DNA of 45,356 nt from a virus (IMGVR_UViG_3300030104_004282:6744-52099); one strand, 5' to 3'. Numbered from the stretch's first letter, positions 31,193 through 40,273 are shown. Notes: a model not told the origin generated them from the sequence alone. Numbers and translations: made by a program.

Positions 31193-33634
31193 ATGGCTAC
31201 ACGAAAAAATAGTCCCTATAACCAAATAGAACGAGAGTTTACATTGGTCGGTCGGCCTCTGCCCTCTGACGAATTAGAAGTAGAAATGCCACAAGAAACT
31301 CCAATGGATATGGAGGGAATGGAAATTACACCTTTAGAAGATGGTGGTGTGCAGTTGGGACCTCCTGAAGAAGATGCCGCTCCTGATACTTCTTTTACGG
31401 CTAATTTAGCAATAAATATGTCCGATGACGAGCTTGCAGGTATTTCCAGTATGGTTTTGGAAAAAGTTGAAGAGGATAAAAACTCACGCTCCGACTGGAT
31501 GTCTACCTACACTAAAGGATTGGAACTTTTAGGCCTCAAGTACGAAAACCGCACCGAACCTTTTAGCGGAGCTACAGGTGTAATACACCCTATGCTGAAC
31601 GAAGCCGTTAGTCAATTCCAAAGTCAAGCCTATAAAGAGCTGTTACCTCCAAGTGGACCAGTGCGTACACAAGTAATGGGCGATACTACCCCAGATTTGG
31701 AAAAACAGGCCAATCGTGTAAAAGAATTCATGAATTATCAGCTAGTACACGTCATGGAAGAGTACGATTCTGAATTCGACCAGATGTTGTATTACTTAGG
31801 TTTGTGCGGAAGTGCCTTCAAAAAGGTGTATTTAGACCCACAACTCAACAGGCAGGTGAGTAAATTTGTACAAGCCGAAGATTTACTTGTGCCTTTTAAC
31901 GCTGTGGACATAACTTCTACCGAAAGAGCCACACATATTATAAAAATGTCACCAAATGAGTTACGCAAGCTCCAAATTAGTGGTTTTTACTCTGATATAG
32001 ACATAAAAGGTGGCGATTTTGAGCAAAATGAGCTCCAAGATGTAAAAGAAGATTTAACTGGTATAGAAAAATCAGGTAATAATGAAGAAATCACCCTTTA
32101 TGAGTGCCATTGTTTCCTTGATTTAGAAGACCACCCTGATACAGACGAGTCTGGTGAGCCTACAGGAATCAAGTTACCCTATATTGTTACAGTTTCGGCT
32201 GATTCTAATGAAGTTTTGGCAATTTACCGTAATTTTATAGAAGCTGACCCCCAAAAAGAGCGTCAACAATATTTTGTACACTATATGTTTACTCCTGGAC
32301 TTGGATTTTATGGCAATGGCCTTATTCATTTGTTAGGTAATCTGTCCCGTACTGCAACGGCTAACTTACGACAGCTCGTTGACAGCGGAACTTTGGCAAA
32401 TATGCCTGCAGGATTCAAGGCAAGAGGATTGCGTATTCGAGATGACGATCAGCCACTCCAGCCTGGAGAATGGCGGGACGTTGACGTTGTTGGAACAGAG
32501 CTTCGAGGTTCTTTATTACCACTCCCTTATAAAGAGCCAAGTGGAACTTTGTTCCAACTCTTAGGCTTTGTAGTTCAGTCTGCCCAAAAATTTGTAGGAA
32601 CAACTGATATAGGTACTGGTAATATACAAAATACCGAAATGCCTGTAGGTACGACTGTAGCATTGTTAGAACGTGGAAGCCGTATAATGTCGGCTGTACA
32701 TAAACGCTTGTATAATAGCATGAAGCAGGAGTTCAAACTGCTTTCTAATATTATAGCTATGGATCCTAGCGAGTACCCTTATAACATAACCGAAGCTACA
32801 CAGGGTTTAAAACAAAAAGACTTTGATGGTAGAATAGACATAATTCCCATTGCGAATCCCAACATATTTAGTATGTCGCAAAGGGTGAGTCTTGCTCAGG
32901 AACAGCTTAAATTAGCTCAAGCTCAACCTGATATGCACAATATGTATGAAGCATACCGTCGTATGTATAGTGCATTGAATATTGACAATATTGAACAGAT
33001 CCTTCCTCCCCAAACTCCACCACAACCTTTAGACCCCATAAAGGAAAACGGTGCTGTTCAATTAGCGTTAATAGGGAAACAGCAACTTCAGGCTTTTCCT
33101 GAGCAAAATCATGATGCTCATATGCAAACACATTTAGCGTATATGGGTAGCTCTGTCATCCGTGGAAATATTCAGGCAATGCAAATATTGCAAACGCACA
33201 TTTTTGACCATATATCTTTAAAGGCACAACAAATGGCACAGCAAGAAATGGCACAACAGCAACAACCAGAACAGCCACAGATGATGGGAATACAACAACA
33301 ACCACAAATGCAACAAGGCCAAATGGAAGCTCGAGTCGCAGAAATACAAGCACAATTAATGGCTGAGTATTTACAACAAGAAGCTCAAATAACAGGTTCA
33401 CAACAGCAAGACCCACTTGTAGATTTAAAAGAGCGTGAGTTGGATTTACGTCAACAAGACCAAGCACAAAAAGCACAGCAAGAGCAAATGGAGTTAGCTT
33501 TTGACAAACAGCGAGCCGCAGAGCAAATTGCAGTTCAACGTGAGCGTATTGATAGCACCGAAGACATTGCACAAATGCGTGCAGAAATAGCTAGACAACG
33601 AACAGCCAACAAAGGAGGATCCGATGGCAGGTGA
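31193..33634 (+). CDS. Portal protein with Gln-rich C-terminus
   Basis: The 813-residue protein follows the large terminase after a GAGGAG site. It contains portal-type segments: SDWMSTYTKGLELLGLKYEN, TEPFSGATGVIHPMLNEA and YYLGLCGSAFKKVYLD. The C-terminal region (about 655-760) is a Gln/Met-rich coiled segment (MAQQEMAQQQQPEQPQMM), possibly the portal barrel. It would form the dodecameric DNA gate and the head-tail connection. The assignment rests on size, motifs and gene order. Confidence 0.85.
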   Translation: MATRKNSPYNQIEREFTLVGRPLPSDELEVEMPQETPMDMEGMEITPLEDGGVQLGPPEEDAAPDTSFTANLAINMSDDELAGISSMVLEKVEEDKNSRSDWMSTYTKGLELLGLKYENRTEPFSGATGVIHPMLNEAVSQFQSQAYKELLPPSGPVRTQVMGDTTPDLEKQANRVKEFMNYQLVHVMEEYDSEFDQMLYYLGLCGSAFKKVYLDPQLNRQVSKFVQAEDLLVPFNAVDITSTERATHIIKMSPNELRKLQISGFYSDIDIKGGDFEQNELQDVKEDLTGIEKSGNNEEITLYECHCFLDLEDHPDTDESGEPTGIKLPYIVTVSADSNEVLAIYRNFIEADPQKERQQYFVHYMFTPGLGFYGNGLIHLLGNLSRTATANLRQLVDSGTLANMPAGFKARGLRIRDDDQPLQPGEWRDVDVVGTELRGSLLPLPYKEPSGTLFQLLGFVVQSAQKFVGTTDIGTGNIQNTEMPVGTTVALLERGSRIMSAVHKRLYNSMKQEFKLLSNIIAMDPSEYPYNITEATQGLKQKDFDGRIDIIPIANPNIFSMSQRVSLAQEQLKLAQAQPDMHNMYEAYRRMYSALNIDNIEQILPPQTPPQPLDPIKENGAVQLALIGKQQLQAFPEQNHDAHMQTHLAYMGSSVIRGNIQAMQILQTHIFDHISLKAQQMAQQEMAQQQQPEQPQMMGIQQQPQMQQGQMEARVAEIQAQLMAEYLQQEAQITGSQQQDPLVDLKERELDLRQQDQAQKAQQEQMELAFDKQRAAEQIAVQRERIDSTEDIAQMRAEIARQRTANKGGSDGR

Positions 33635-33842
33635 AAAATCAACTTCAAAACGATTTCCTGGAAATCTCAATAAGAAAGAGCTTGAGCTTATTAAAAAGAA
33701 CCAACCAAATAAACCAAAATCCAAAATTAATTGGAAAAGTAGAGTAGGTAGAGGCAAACCGTCTCAACCTAAAGGTAGTGCTCCCCCTAAAGGTATGCCG
33801 AAGAAAAAAATTAGAAAAGGAACTACTTATGGCAAGAGGTAA
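33624..33842 (+). CDS. Small basic protein
   Basis: The 72-residue protein is very rich in Lys, Pro and Gly (KSKINWKSRVGRGKPSQPKG). It overlaps the portal stop by 11 bases, with AAAGGAGG upstream, and the next gene by 14 bases. It may be a DNA-binding or internal capsid protein. I recognise no family. Confidence 0.55.
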   Translation: MAGEKSTSKRFPGNLNKKELELIKKNQPNKPKSKINWKSRVGRGKPSQPKGSAPPKGMPKKKIRKGTTYGKR

Positions 33843-34083
33843 AAGTAAAGATACTCGTATTCGGGATCTTATGAATATATTAGAAAGTCTCGACCCTGCT
33901 AACCCTGACAACGAAGATCAAATAAGGTTAATTACTGATGAGTTATCTCTCATGAGAGAAGGTTCAGGTGGGCGAATGATTAAATTGGCTCATGGAGGGT
34001 CAGTTTCATTTGAAGATAGCGGAAGAAGCAAAACTCGTGGGAGCGGAGCCGCAACGCAAGGTAATACACACAAGTTATCATGA
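33829..34083 (+). CDS. Hypothetical protein
   Basis: I place the start at the ATG after AAAGGAACT (33829); a longer frame begins at 33778. The 84-residue product begins MARGKSKDTRIRDLMNILES and has a Gly-rich C-terminus. Its stop overlaps the next start (ATGA). I recognise no family. Confidence 0.55.
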   Translation: MARGKSKDTRIRDLMNILESLDPANPDNEDQIRLITDELSLMREGSGGRMIKLAHGGSVSFEDSGRSKTRGSGAATQGNTHKLS

Positions 34084-34409
34084 CACAAAAAACATTTAAA
34101 AGTAAAGCCGCCAAAGAGTTTGCATCACAATTAGACGTTAACGGTGATAACGAAATAGACGACTTAGAAATCATGGAGCGTAAAATACGTTTGGAAAACG
34201 ATAATGCCAAACAAGATCAACAACGCTACATGGTTTGGTTTAGTGCTATATCTGTTACGGCTTATATTGCTGTACTCATGACCGATCTTGTTCCTTTAGA
34301 CAGGTTAGATCATTTAAGTAGTATTGGTAGCACTTGGGTATTGTCTAATATGGGTGTTATTGGTGCATTTATTGCGAGTAGTGCATTTGTAAGAAATGGA
34401 AAAGGTTAA
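34080..34409 (+). CDS. Two-helix membrane protein with an EF-hand-like loop
   Basis: The 109-residue protein has a canonical 12-residue EF-hand loop DVNGDNEIDDLE at about residues 19-30, inside a helical N-terminus. Two membrane helices follow (VWFSAISVTAYIAVLMTDL and NMGVIGAFIASSAFV). The loop suggests calcium binding on the cytoplasmic side or outside the membrane. Similar small membrane proteins occur near lysis genes in marine phages. Function is unknown. Confidence 0.6.
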   Translation: MTQKTFKSKAAKEFASQLDVNGDNEIDDLEIMERKIRLENDNAKQDQQRYMVWFSAISVTAYIAVLMTDLVPLDRLDHLSSIGSTWVLSNMGVIGAFIASSAFVRNGKG

Positions 34410-34677
34410 CTTTCAGTCTATTGCATTGGGAGTGTACTTATTCATATGTTTGTTTGATTTTGTAATTGTTCCTGTATGGTATGGAGTAAATAGACCAGAA
34501 ATAGCAAGTTTTATAGATACGATGAACACAATGAAAGATACTCAACTTCAGATGGAGTTAATGCGTAAAATGACAGAGCACCATAATCCATACACCTTGA
34601 TGGGAGGAGGTTTGTTCCATTTAAGTTTCGGTGCTATATTGACAGGAAGTGTACTAAATAGAAAGAAGGAAAGCTAA
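34396..34677 (+). CDS. Two-helix small membrane protein
   Basis: The 93-residue protein has an N-terminal membrane helix (IALGVYLFICLFDFVIVPVW), a charged middle and a second weaker helix (GGGLFHLSFGAILTGSVL). It overlaps its neighbours by 14 bases and 1 base. It could work with the preceding protein and the three-helix holin downstream. Confidence 0.55.
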   Translation: MEKVNFQSIALGVYLFICLFDFVIVPVWYGVNRPEIASFIDTMNTMKDTQLQMELMRKMTEHHNPYTLMGGGLFHLSFGAILTGSVLNRKKES

Positions 34678-35066
34678 TGTACGAATACGCAGTAAAACAA
34701 ATAGTTAAAGTAGTTGATGGTGATACAGTAGATATTATAATTGATTTAGGTTTTGACTTGTCCAAAAAAGAACGAGTACGATTGGCAGGTATTGATACAC
34801 CTGAAAGCCGAACACGGGATTTAGAAGAGAAAAAACTAGGGCTTGAAGCTAAAGAGTTTTTAGAGCGGAGGCTTATGGAGTGTGCAAAATTAATTGTAAA
34901 AACAGAAAAAGACGGTAAATACGGACGTATGTTGGGTTGGTTTTATTGTTCCCAGATAAATATAAATACTGAAATGGTAGAGCGTGGTTACGCATGGGAA
35001 TATGACGGTGGCAAAAAAGAAAAAAATTTACAAGATTTATTAAATAAAAGGGGAGTGAATATTTGA
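34677..35066 (+). CDS. Thermonuclease-like (SNase family) nuclease
   Basis: The 129-residue protein has SNase-fold motifs: VVDGDTVDIIIDLGF, then RVRLAGIDTPESRTRD (the active-site Arg and Asp/Glu), and KYGRMLGWFY. There is no signal peptide, so it acts inside the cell. It could degrade host DNA or process phage nucleic acid. It overlaps the holin gene by four bases (TTGA). Confidence 0.8.
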   Translation: MYEYAVKQIVKVVDGDTVDIIIDLGFDLSKKERVRLAGIDTPESRTRDLEEKKLGLEAKEFLERRLMECAKLIVKTEKDGKYGRMLGWFYCSQININTEMVERGYAWEYDGGKKEKNLQDLLNKRGVNI

Positions 35067-35464
35067 GTATAATAAATACATTAGTTGGTCCTGTTACTGG
35101 TATTTTAGATAAGTTTATTGAAGATAAAGATCAGAAAGCGGCACTGGCACACGAAATAGCTACTATGAGTGAAAAACACGCTCAACAGTTAGCTATGTCG
35201 CAGATTGAAGTGAACAAAGCAGAAGCCGCATCGGGTAGTATATTTAAAGGTGGTTGGAGACCCTTCATTGGCTGGGTTTGTGGCTTGGCTTTTGCTTATC
35301 ATTTCATTCTGCAACCCATTTTAGTTTTTGTGTTTGCGGCCACAGGAGCTAGTTTACCTGAGCTACCTGAATTTGATATGGGTACATTACTTCCTGTTCT
35401 TGGGGGAATGCTTGGTATTGGTGGGTTACGAACATACGAGAAACAGAGAGGGTTAACAAAATGA
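35063..35464 (+). CDS. Holin, three-TM GTA-type
   Basis: The 133-residue protein starts at TTG in the stop of the nuclease gene. An amphipathic helical N-terminus (DKDQKAALAHEIATM) is followed by GGWRPFIGWVCGLAFAYHF, which is characteristic of the three-helix holin family first noted in gene-transfer agents. Further hydrophobic segments follow near residues 85-95 and 110-125. It would form membrane lesions that release the endolysin. It lies far from the endolysin gene at 3.7 kb, which has its own small membrane proteins. Confidence 0.75.
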   Translation: MSIINTLVGPVTGILDKFIEDKDQKAALAHEIATMSEKHAQQLAMSQIEVNKAEAASGSIFKGGWRPFIGWVCGLAFAYHFILQPILVFVFAATGASLPELPEFDMGTLLPVLGGMLGIGGLRTYEKQRGLTK

Positions 35465-35595
35465 GCTTAGTTGAAAATATAAACAAACGTAAAAAAGCAG
35501 GAACAAGTCGTTCTAGGAAAAAAAGTACGATAGATCCAAAAGCATACAAAGCTATGCAAGCAGGATGGCCAAAGAAAAATAAAAAGAAAAAATAA
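35461..35595 (+). CDS. Small Lys-rich protein
   Basis: The 44-residue protein overlaps the holin stop (ATGA). It begins MSLVENINKRKKAGTSRSRK and ends in GWPKKNKKKKK-like Lys runs. This small basic protein type recurs in marine phages near virion genes. Function unknown; the base composition suggests nucleic-acid contact. Confidence 0.6.
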   Translation: MSLVENINKRKKAGTSRSRKKSTIDPKAYKAMQAGWPKKNKKKK

Positions 35596-35597
35596 TT

Positions 35598-35789
35598 ATG
35601 TCTGATCTTTACATTCACGAAAAATTGTTTAAAGTGATCGGCGAACGGCAAAGTCAAATCAAATCACAGATAACTGAAGGTGTTGTTGATGACTTTTCTG
35701 CGTTCAAGGAACTGCGAGCACGTCTTGCGGAACTTGCATTTATCAAACAGGAGCTTCAAGCCCTGCTAAAGAAAGTAGAATATGACTAA
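35598..35789 (+). CDS. Small coiled-coil protein
   Basis: The 63-residue helical protein (SDLYIHEKLFKVIGERQSQI, then ELRARLAELAFIKQELQALL) starts after a weak site and overlaps the GroES-like gene by 8 bases. It is similar in size to small packaging or connector helper proteins. I recognise no family. Confidence 0.5.
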   Translation: MSDLYIHEKLFKVIGERQSQIKSQITEGVVDDFSAFKELRARLAELAFIKQELQALLKKVEYD

Positions 35790-36195
35790 AACATTATACG
35801 TTCCTGATCATTACGTTAAATCAGAATCTAAAAAACAAACTTCCGAACCAGACATAACCAATTATGACAAACTTCCTGAGCCTACAGGTTGGAGAGTTCT
35901 TATTCTTCCATTTAAAGGCAAAAAGAAAACACAGGGAGGATTGCATTTACCAGATGAAGTTGTAGATCGTGAAGGATTAGCAACAGTTTGTGGTTATGTT
36001 TTAAAACTAGGACCAATGGCTTACAAAGACCCTGACAAATTTGGAATAGCTCCATGGTGTCAACAAGGTGACTGGGTTATTTTCGGCCGATACGCAGGAA
36101 GCCGTTTTAAAATAGAAGGTGGAGAAGTGCGATTATTGAATGATGATGAGATACTCGCAAAAATAAGCAACCCTGAAGATATATTACATACATAA
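35782..36195 (+). CDS. GroES-like co-chaperonin
   Basis: The 137-residue protein carries a Cpn10-like core: GWRVLILPFKGKKKTQGGLHLP, with a mobile-loop-like Lys/Gly-rich segment, and later CQQGDWVIFGRYAGSRFKIEG and VRLLNDDEILAKI. It is longer than GroES by about 30 N-terminal residues. Like T4 gp31 it could replace host GroES to fold the capsid protein encoded 2.4 kb downstream. The fold call is from motif pattern only. Confidence 0.7.
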   Translation: MTKTLYVPDHYVKSESKKQTSEPDITNYDKLPEPTGWRVLILPFKGKKKTQGGLHLPDEVVDREGLATVCGYVLKLGPMAYKDPDKFGIAPWCQQGDWVIFGRYAGSRFKIEGGEVRLLNDDEILAKISNPEDILHT

Positions 36196-36206
36196 CGGAG
36201 AAGGTT

Positions 36207-37115
36207 ATGCCAGAAGCACAAAAAATAGAAGAAGAACTCGAAGTTGAAATTGAGGAAACCCCTCAAGAAGAAGAAGTTAAAGAAGAAGCAAAAGCTGAAC
36301 CTACAAAAGACGAAGTTAATTCAGAGTCTGGAGCAGAAGAAGATGATTTAGAGGGTTACAGTGATAAAGTTAAAAAGCGTATAGAAAAACTCACTTATAA
36401 AATGCGTGAAGCTGAACGTAGAGAGCAAGCCGCTACACAATATGCTCAATCTATTAAACAAGAAAACGAAGACTTAAAAGCTCGAACTGATAAAATAGAT
36501 GAGTCTTATGTGAATGAATATGACCAAAGGGTTACTAACGAAGAAGCCACGTTAAAGAGGCAACTTCAAGATGCAATTAATGAAGGTAATGTTGATGCAC
36601 AAGTTACTGCACAAAAATCATTGGCTAGATTAGCCATTGAAGAAGAAAGACTTAAACTTGCTAAACAAGACCTTGAAAAACGCAAAAATGGTCAGGCAGA
36701 ACAACCCCAACAACAAATGACACAAAAAGAAAGCATTGAAGCCGCTAAACAACAAGACCCTAAGTTAAAGTCTTGGACAGAAAAAAATATTTGGTTTGGG
36801 GATGATGAACCTATGACTCTTACCGCTTTTAGTATCCATAACAAATTAAGAATGGAAGGGTACACAGGCACAGAAGATATTTATTATGAAGAATTAGATA
36901 AACGTATGCGGGAAGAATGGCCACATAAGTTTACTGATGTTGAGAGCACTCCCGCTCCAACTAGAACCCCTGTAGCTCCTGCAACTCGTACTGCAAGTGG
37001 CTCAGCAAAGAAAAATAAAATCACTTTAACGAAATCTCAGGTTGCAATCGCTGATAAACTTGGTGTAAGCTACACCGAATATGCGAAACAACTTGAAAAA
37101 CTTCGTGTAAATTAA
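36207..37115 (+). CDS. Capsid scaffolding protein
   Basis: The 302-residue protein has a very acidic N-terminus (about residues 5-50, Glu-rich), a long coiled coil (about 55-165) and a Pro/Thr/Lys-rich C-terminus (TPAPTRTPVAPATRTASGSA). This composition and its location shortly upstream of the major capsid gene are typical of phage scaffolds. A GGAGAAGG ribosome site precedes it. Confidence 0.75.
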   Translation: MPEAQKIEEELEVEIEETPQEEEVKEEAKAEPTKDEVNSESGAEEDDLEGYSDKVKKRIEKLTYKMREAERREQAATQYAQSIKQENEDLKARTDKIDESYVNEYDQRVTNEEATLKRQLQDAINEGNVDAQVTAQKSLARLAIEEERLKLAKQDLEKRKNGQAEQPQQQMTQKESIEAAKQQDPKLKSWTEKNIWFGDDEPMTLTAFSIHNKLRMEGYTGTEDIYYEELDKRMREEWPHKFTDVESTPAPTRTPVAPATRTASGSAKKNKITLTKSQVAIADKLGVSYTEYAKQLEKLRVN

Positions 37116-37132
37116 TCGTGAAGGAGTAGATC

Positions 37133-37594
37133 ATGGTAGATCGTACCACACGCACTGAACAATCTCGTGAGAAAAACTCACGCAGGAAACCTTGGATTCC
37201 ACCGTCGACACTAGACGCACCAGACCCCCCAGAAGGATATACTCATCGTTGGATTCGTGAATCAGTCATGGGCAATGATGATAAAAAGAACCTTTCTGCT
37301 CGGCTACGCGAAGGCTTTGATTTAGTTCGTGCCGATGAGTACCCCGATTTTGAAGCTCCCACTGTTAACGATGGTAAACACGCAGGAGTCATAGGAGTTG
37401 GAGGATTACTTTTAGCTCGTTTCCCAATTGAGTCTAAAAAAGAGCGTGATGCTTATTTTCAGGGTAAAACCGATGAGCAGATGACCGCTGTTGATAATGA
37501 TTTAATGAGAGAAGAGCATAGTTCAATGCCTATTTTGAAACCAGATAGGCAGTCTCGTGTAACATTCGGAGCTAAAGGTGGCTCTGATAATTAA
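37133..37594 (+). CDS. Hypothetical virion-associated protein
   Basis: The 153-residue protein begins with a basic region (TRTEQSREKNSRRKPWIPP), followed by GYTHRWIRESVMGNDDKKNL and RLREGFDLVRADEYPDF. The pattern of a hydrophilic protein between scaffold and capsid genes occurs in several podoviruses. Function unknown, perhaps a capsid or scaffold partner. Confidence 0.6.
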   Translation: MVDRTTRTEQSREKNSRRKPWIPPSTLDAPDPPEGYTHRWIRESVMGNDDKKNLSARLREGFDLVRADEYPDFEAPTVNDGKHAGVIGVGGLLLARFPIESKKERDAYFQGKTDEQMTAVDNDLMREEHSSMPILKPDRQSRVTFGAKGGSDN

Positions 37595-37611
37595 AATAAG
37601 GATCTAATTTT

Positions 37612-38229
37612 ATGGCAAATCTTGACGCATCTTTTGGACTACGTCCATACAAAATGCTCGGGGAAGGCAGTAATAACAGCAGTCTTATGACGTTCAAGAT
37701 CCAGTTGACAGGAACAGCAGGTACAAGTTCAGTGATTTACGAAGGAACACCTGTTATACCCCTTGCAAATGGTCTTGTAGATATCGTCGGTGCGGCCGCT
37801 GGAGGCACTGTACCTCTCTTGGGAGCTTTCATGGGTTGTAATTATACTGACACCGATGGGAAACCCCGATGGGCGAATAAATGGCCTGGAACTTCTTCGG
37901 TCAAGGCTTCTACTGAAGCAACCTGTGTTATTGCGGCAAACCCTGAACAGTTATTTTTAATTAACTGTGATGCGGCCGCTACTGATGCGGGAATTCACGC
38001 AAACGCTAATTTTGCAACAGCAACTTCTGGTAATGCAACGACTGGTAAGTCAACAGCAGAACTTGCAGTTTCTACTCTAGCAACAACGAATACGCTTAAT
38101 ATGCGTGTTATTGGTTTTGAGGATTCACCTTCAAACGATGATGCTACTGCGGCAGGACGTCTAGCGATTGTAATGTTAACCAACCACTTCTACCGTTATA
38201 GTCAAAACGGTACGATAGCAGGTATATAG
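37612..38229 (+). CDS. Capsid-associated structural protein (possible decoration or head protein)
   Basis: The 205-residue protein begins MANLDASFGLRPYKMLGEGS, with Gly/Ala/Thr-rich beta-structure. It ends MLTNHFYRYSQNGTIAG. This small-residue composition and the position directly before the major capsid gene suggest a decoration or minor head protein. It contains two of the GCGGCCGC motifs noted below. Confidence 0.65.
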   Translation: MANLDASFGLRPYKMLGEGSNNSSLMTFKIQLTGTAGTSSVIYEGTPVIPLANGLVDIVGAAAGGTVPLLGAFMGCNYTDTDGKPRWANKWPGTSSVKASTEATCVIAANPEQLFLINCDAAATDAGIHANANFATATSGNATTGKSTAELAVSTLATTNTLNMRVIGFEDSPSNDDATAAGRLAIVMLTNHFYRYSQNGTIAGI

Positions 38230-38243
38230 AGAGGGTTTGAATA

Positions 38244-39152
38244 ATGGCAATTTCTAGAAGTCAATTAATGAAAGAGCTTGAGCCTGGACTTAACGCTCTC
38301 TTCGGCATGGAGTACGACAGGTACGACAATGAACACGCTGAAATCTACGAAACCGAGAATTCTGATCGAGCTTTCGAAGAGGAAGTAATGTTGTCGGGTT
38401 TTGGGCAAGCTCCAACAAAAGGTGAAGGTGCGGCTGTTTCATTCGATTCAGCAAATGAAGCGTTCACTGCTCGTTACACACACGAAACCATAGCACTTGC
38501 TTTTGCGATTACTGAGGAAGCAGTAGAGGACAACCTTTACGACAAACTCAGCAGTCGTTACACTCGTGCATTGGCCAGATCTATGTCTAACACTAAACAA
38601 GTAAAAGCGGCCGCTACGCTAAACAATGCTTTTAGTAGTTCTTTTACTTTTGGTGATGGCAAAGAATTGTGTGCAACTGATCACCCAACTACTGGAGGTG
38701 GAACTTTCAAAAATGAACTATCAACATCAGCAGACTTGAATGAAACTTCACTCGAGCAAGCTCTTATTGATATCTCAGCGTTTATTGATGAAAGAGGTTT
38801 AAAAATTGCATTGCGAGGAATGAAAATGATTATTCCACCTGCATTGCAGTTTGTAGCTGAAAGGCTTATGGCTTCCAACTTGAGAGTAGGAACATCAGAC
38901 AATGATGTGAATGCTGTAAGAAACATGGGAATGTTACCTGATGGTTATGTAGTAAACCATTTCTTAACTGATACAGATGCGTTTTTCATTAAAACAGACG
39001 CACCTAATGGTTTTAAGCATTTTGTTAGAACAGCTATCCAAAACAACATGGAAGGCGATTTTGACACAGGTAATGTGCGGTATAAAGCTCGTGAGCGTTA
39101 TAGCTTTGGAGTATCTGACCCACGATGTGTATTTGGTTCTCCTGGAGCTTAA
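38244..39152 (+). CDS. Major capsid protein
   Basis: The 302-residue protein begins MAISRSQLMKELEPGLNALF and contains EIYETENSDRAFEEEVMLSG, an N-terminal arm and E-loop-like region of HK97-fold capsids. The segments LCATDHPTTGGGTFKN and GVSDPRCVFGSPGA at the end are typical of phage major capsid proteins. Its gene order (scaffold, small structural protein, capsid) and the following terminator support high expression of the head protein. Confidence 0.85.
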   Translation: MAISRSQLMKELEPGLNALFGMEYDRYDNEHAEIYETENSDRAFEEEVMLSGFGQAPTKGEGAAVSFDSANEAFTARYTHETIALAFAITEEAVEDNLYDKLSSRYTRALARSMSNTKQVKAAATLNNAFSSSFTFGDGKELCATDHPTTGGGTFKNELSTSADLNETSLEQALIDISAFIDERGLKIALRGMKMIIPPALQFVAERLMASNLRVGTSDNDVNAVRNMGMLPDGYVVNHFLTDTDAFFIKTDAPNGFKHFVRTAIQNNMEGDFDTGNVRYKARERYSFGVSDPRCVFGSPGA

Positions 39153-39176
39153 TATTAAAATTAATGAATTTTTTAG

Positions 39177-39207
39177 AGGGCGGCTAAAGTCGCCCTTTAT
39201 TTTTTAT
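39177..39207 (+). terminator. Intrinsic terminator after the capsid gene
   Basis: A seven-pair stem GGGCGGC/GTCGCCC with loop TAAA, flanked by A-T, is followed by TTATTTTTT. It ends the capsid transcript. Confidence 0.8.
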
Positions 39208-39259
39208 AAATACTTGTTATAATAGTTTATCCCTGACAGTCACATGGTGTGACTGACAT

Positions 39260-39829
39260 TTGCCAAGACAGGAGAATGACATGGCTAATTCAACTTTTTC
39301 AGGTCCAGTAAGATCTGAGGGCGGCTTTAAAGTCGTTTCTAAAAACAGTTCCACAGGTGCTATCACTGATGTAGCTACTATTGCTTCTACAGGAATTGTT
39401 ACTAACAAATATGTAAAGCACGTCGGTCTTGTTACAGGAGTGACAGTAAACACTACTGCAGGAGACAGTCCTGCAATCGGTGAATTCACACAACCTGCGA
39501 ACACGATCATTACGGATATTAAAATATTTTGTGCTACTGCACCTGTTATTGGAACAGGCGACATTGGGTATGAGGTAGGTACTTCTAGCTCGGGAGCACA
39601 GATAGTTGCGGCTCAAACAGATGAAATACTTGACGGTGGTACAACTGTTGTTCTTGGTAACGTCACATTAACCTCATTGGTTACTCAGACTCAAGATGCA
39701 ACAACTGCTCCTGCTTCTGTGCAATATGCTTCTGCTGAAAGAACTATTTATTGTAATATTACAAATACTGTAGATGCTACTACCGCAGGTTCTTTTACTT
39801 TCATAATAGAGTATGTACAGATCGCATAA
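39260..39829 (+). CDS. Structural protein, probable tail or decoration protein
   Basis: The 189-residue protein starts after GGAG and is rich in Thr, Val, Gly and Ala, consistent with a beta-sheet virion protein (TSSGAQIVAAQTDEILDGGT). It lies between two terminator hairpins, so it may be separately expressed at high level. I recognise no specific family. Confidence 0.6.
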   Translation: MPRQENDMANSTFSGPVRSEGGFKVVSKNSSTGAITDVATIASTGIVTNKYVKHVGLVTGVTVNTTAGDSPAIGEFTQPANTIITDIKIFCATAPVIGTGDIGYEVGTSSSGAQIVAAQTDEILDGGTTVVLGNVTLTSLVTQTQDATTAPASVQYASAERTIYCNITNTVDATTAGSFTFIIEYVQIA

Positions 39830-39833
39830 TCAT

Positions 39834-39853
39834 GGGGGAGAAATCCCCCTTTA
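39834..39853 (+). terminator. Short intrinsic terminator
   Basis: GGGGGA and TCCCCC form a six-pair stem around GAAA, followed by TTTATAA. It lies directly after the 39260 gene. Confidence 0.55.
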
Positions 39854-39866
39854 TAAGGAGGTTTAA

Positions 39867-40271
39867 ATGGCTGATGCAGTAACAAGTCAAACACTTCACG
39901 ATGGTGACAGAAAAGTTGTAATGAAATTTACAAACATTAGTGATGGCTCAGGTGAAAGTGCTGTAGCTAAAGTTGATGTAAGTGCGTTATCTTCTCTTCC
40001 TGATGGTACAGCTTGTTCAGGTGTGACTATAGAAGAAATATGGTGGCAATGTATAGGTATGAAAGTTAGTCTTTTTTGGGATGCTACTTCTAATGTTATA
40101 ATAATGCAATTAGGAGAAAACCAATCTGGCCATCATGACTATAGAGATTTTGGGGGACTTAGCAATAACTCAGGAAGTGGCAAAACTGGTGATGTTTTGT
40201 TTACAACAGTAGGTCACTCTAGTGCAGATACTTATAGTATAATTTTGTCAATGCGTAAAAACTACGGTTAA
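39867..40271 (+). CDS. Conserved virion-associated protein
   Basis: The 134-residue protein begins MADAVTSQTLHDGDRKVVMKFTN and contains EIWWQCIGMKVSLFWDA. This layout is seen in phage structural genes of marine podoviruses. It is beta-rich, has its own AAGGAGG site, and is followed 2 bases later by the next gene. Exact role unknown. Confidence 0.65.
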   Translation: MADAVTSQTLHDGDRKVVMKFTNISDGSGESAVAKVDVSALSSLPDGTACSGVTIEEIWWQCIGMKVSLFWDATSNVIIMQLGENQSGHHDYRDFGGLSNNSGSGKTGDVLFTTVGHSSADTYSIILSMRKNYG

Positions 40272-40273
40272 TA

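Noticed and set aside
33156-33572. Hydrophobic minus-strand frame opposite the portal C-terminus
   Set aside because: Its Val/Leu richness is simply the complement of the Gln-rich portal codons.
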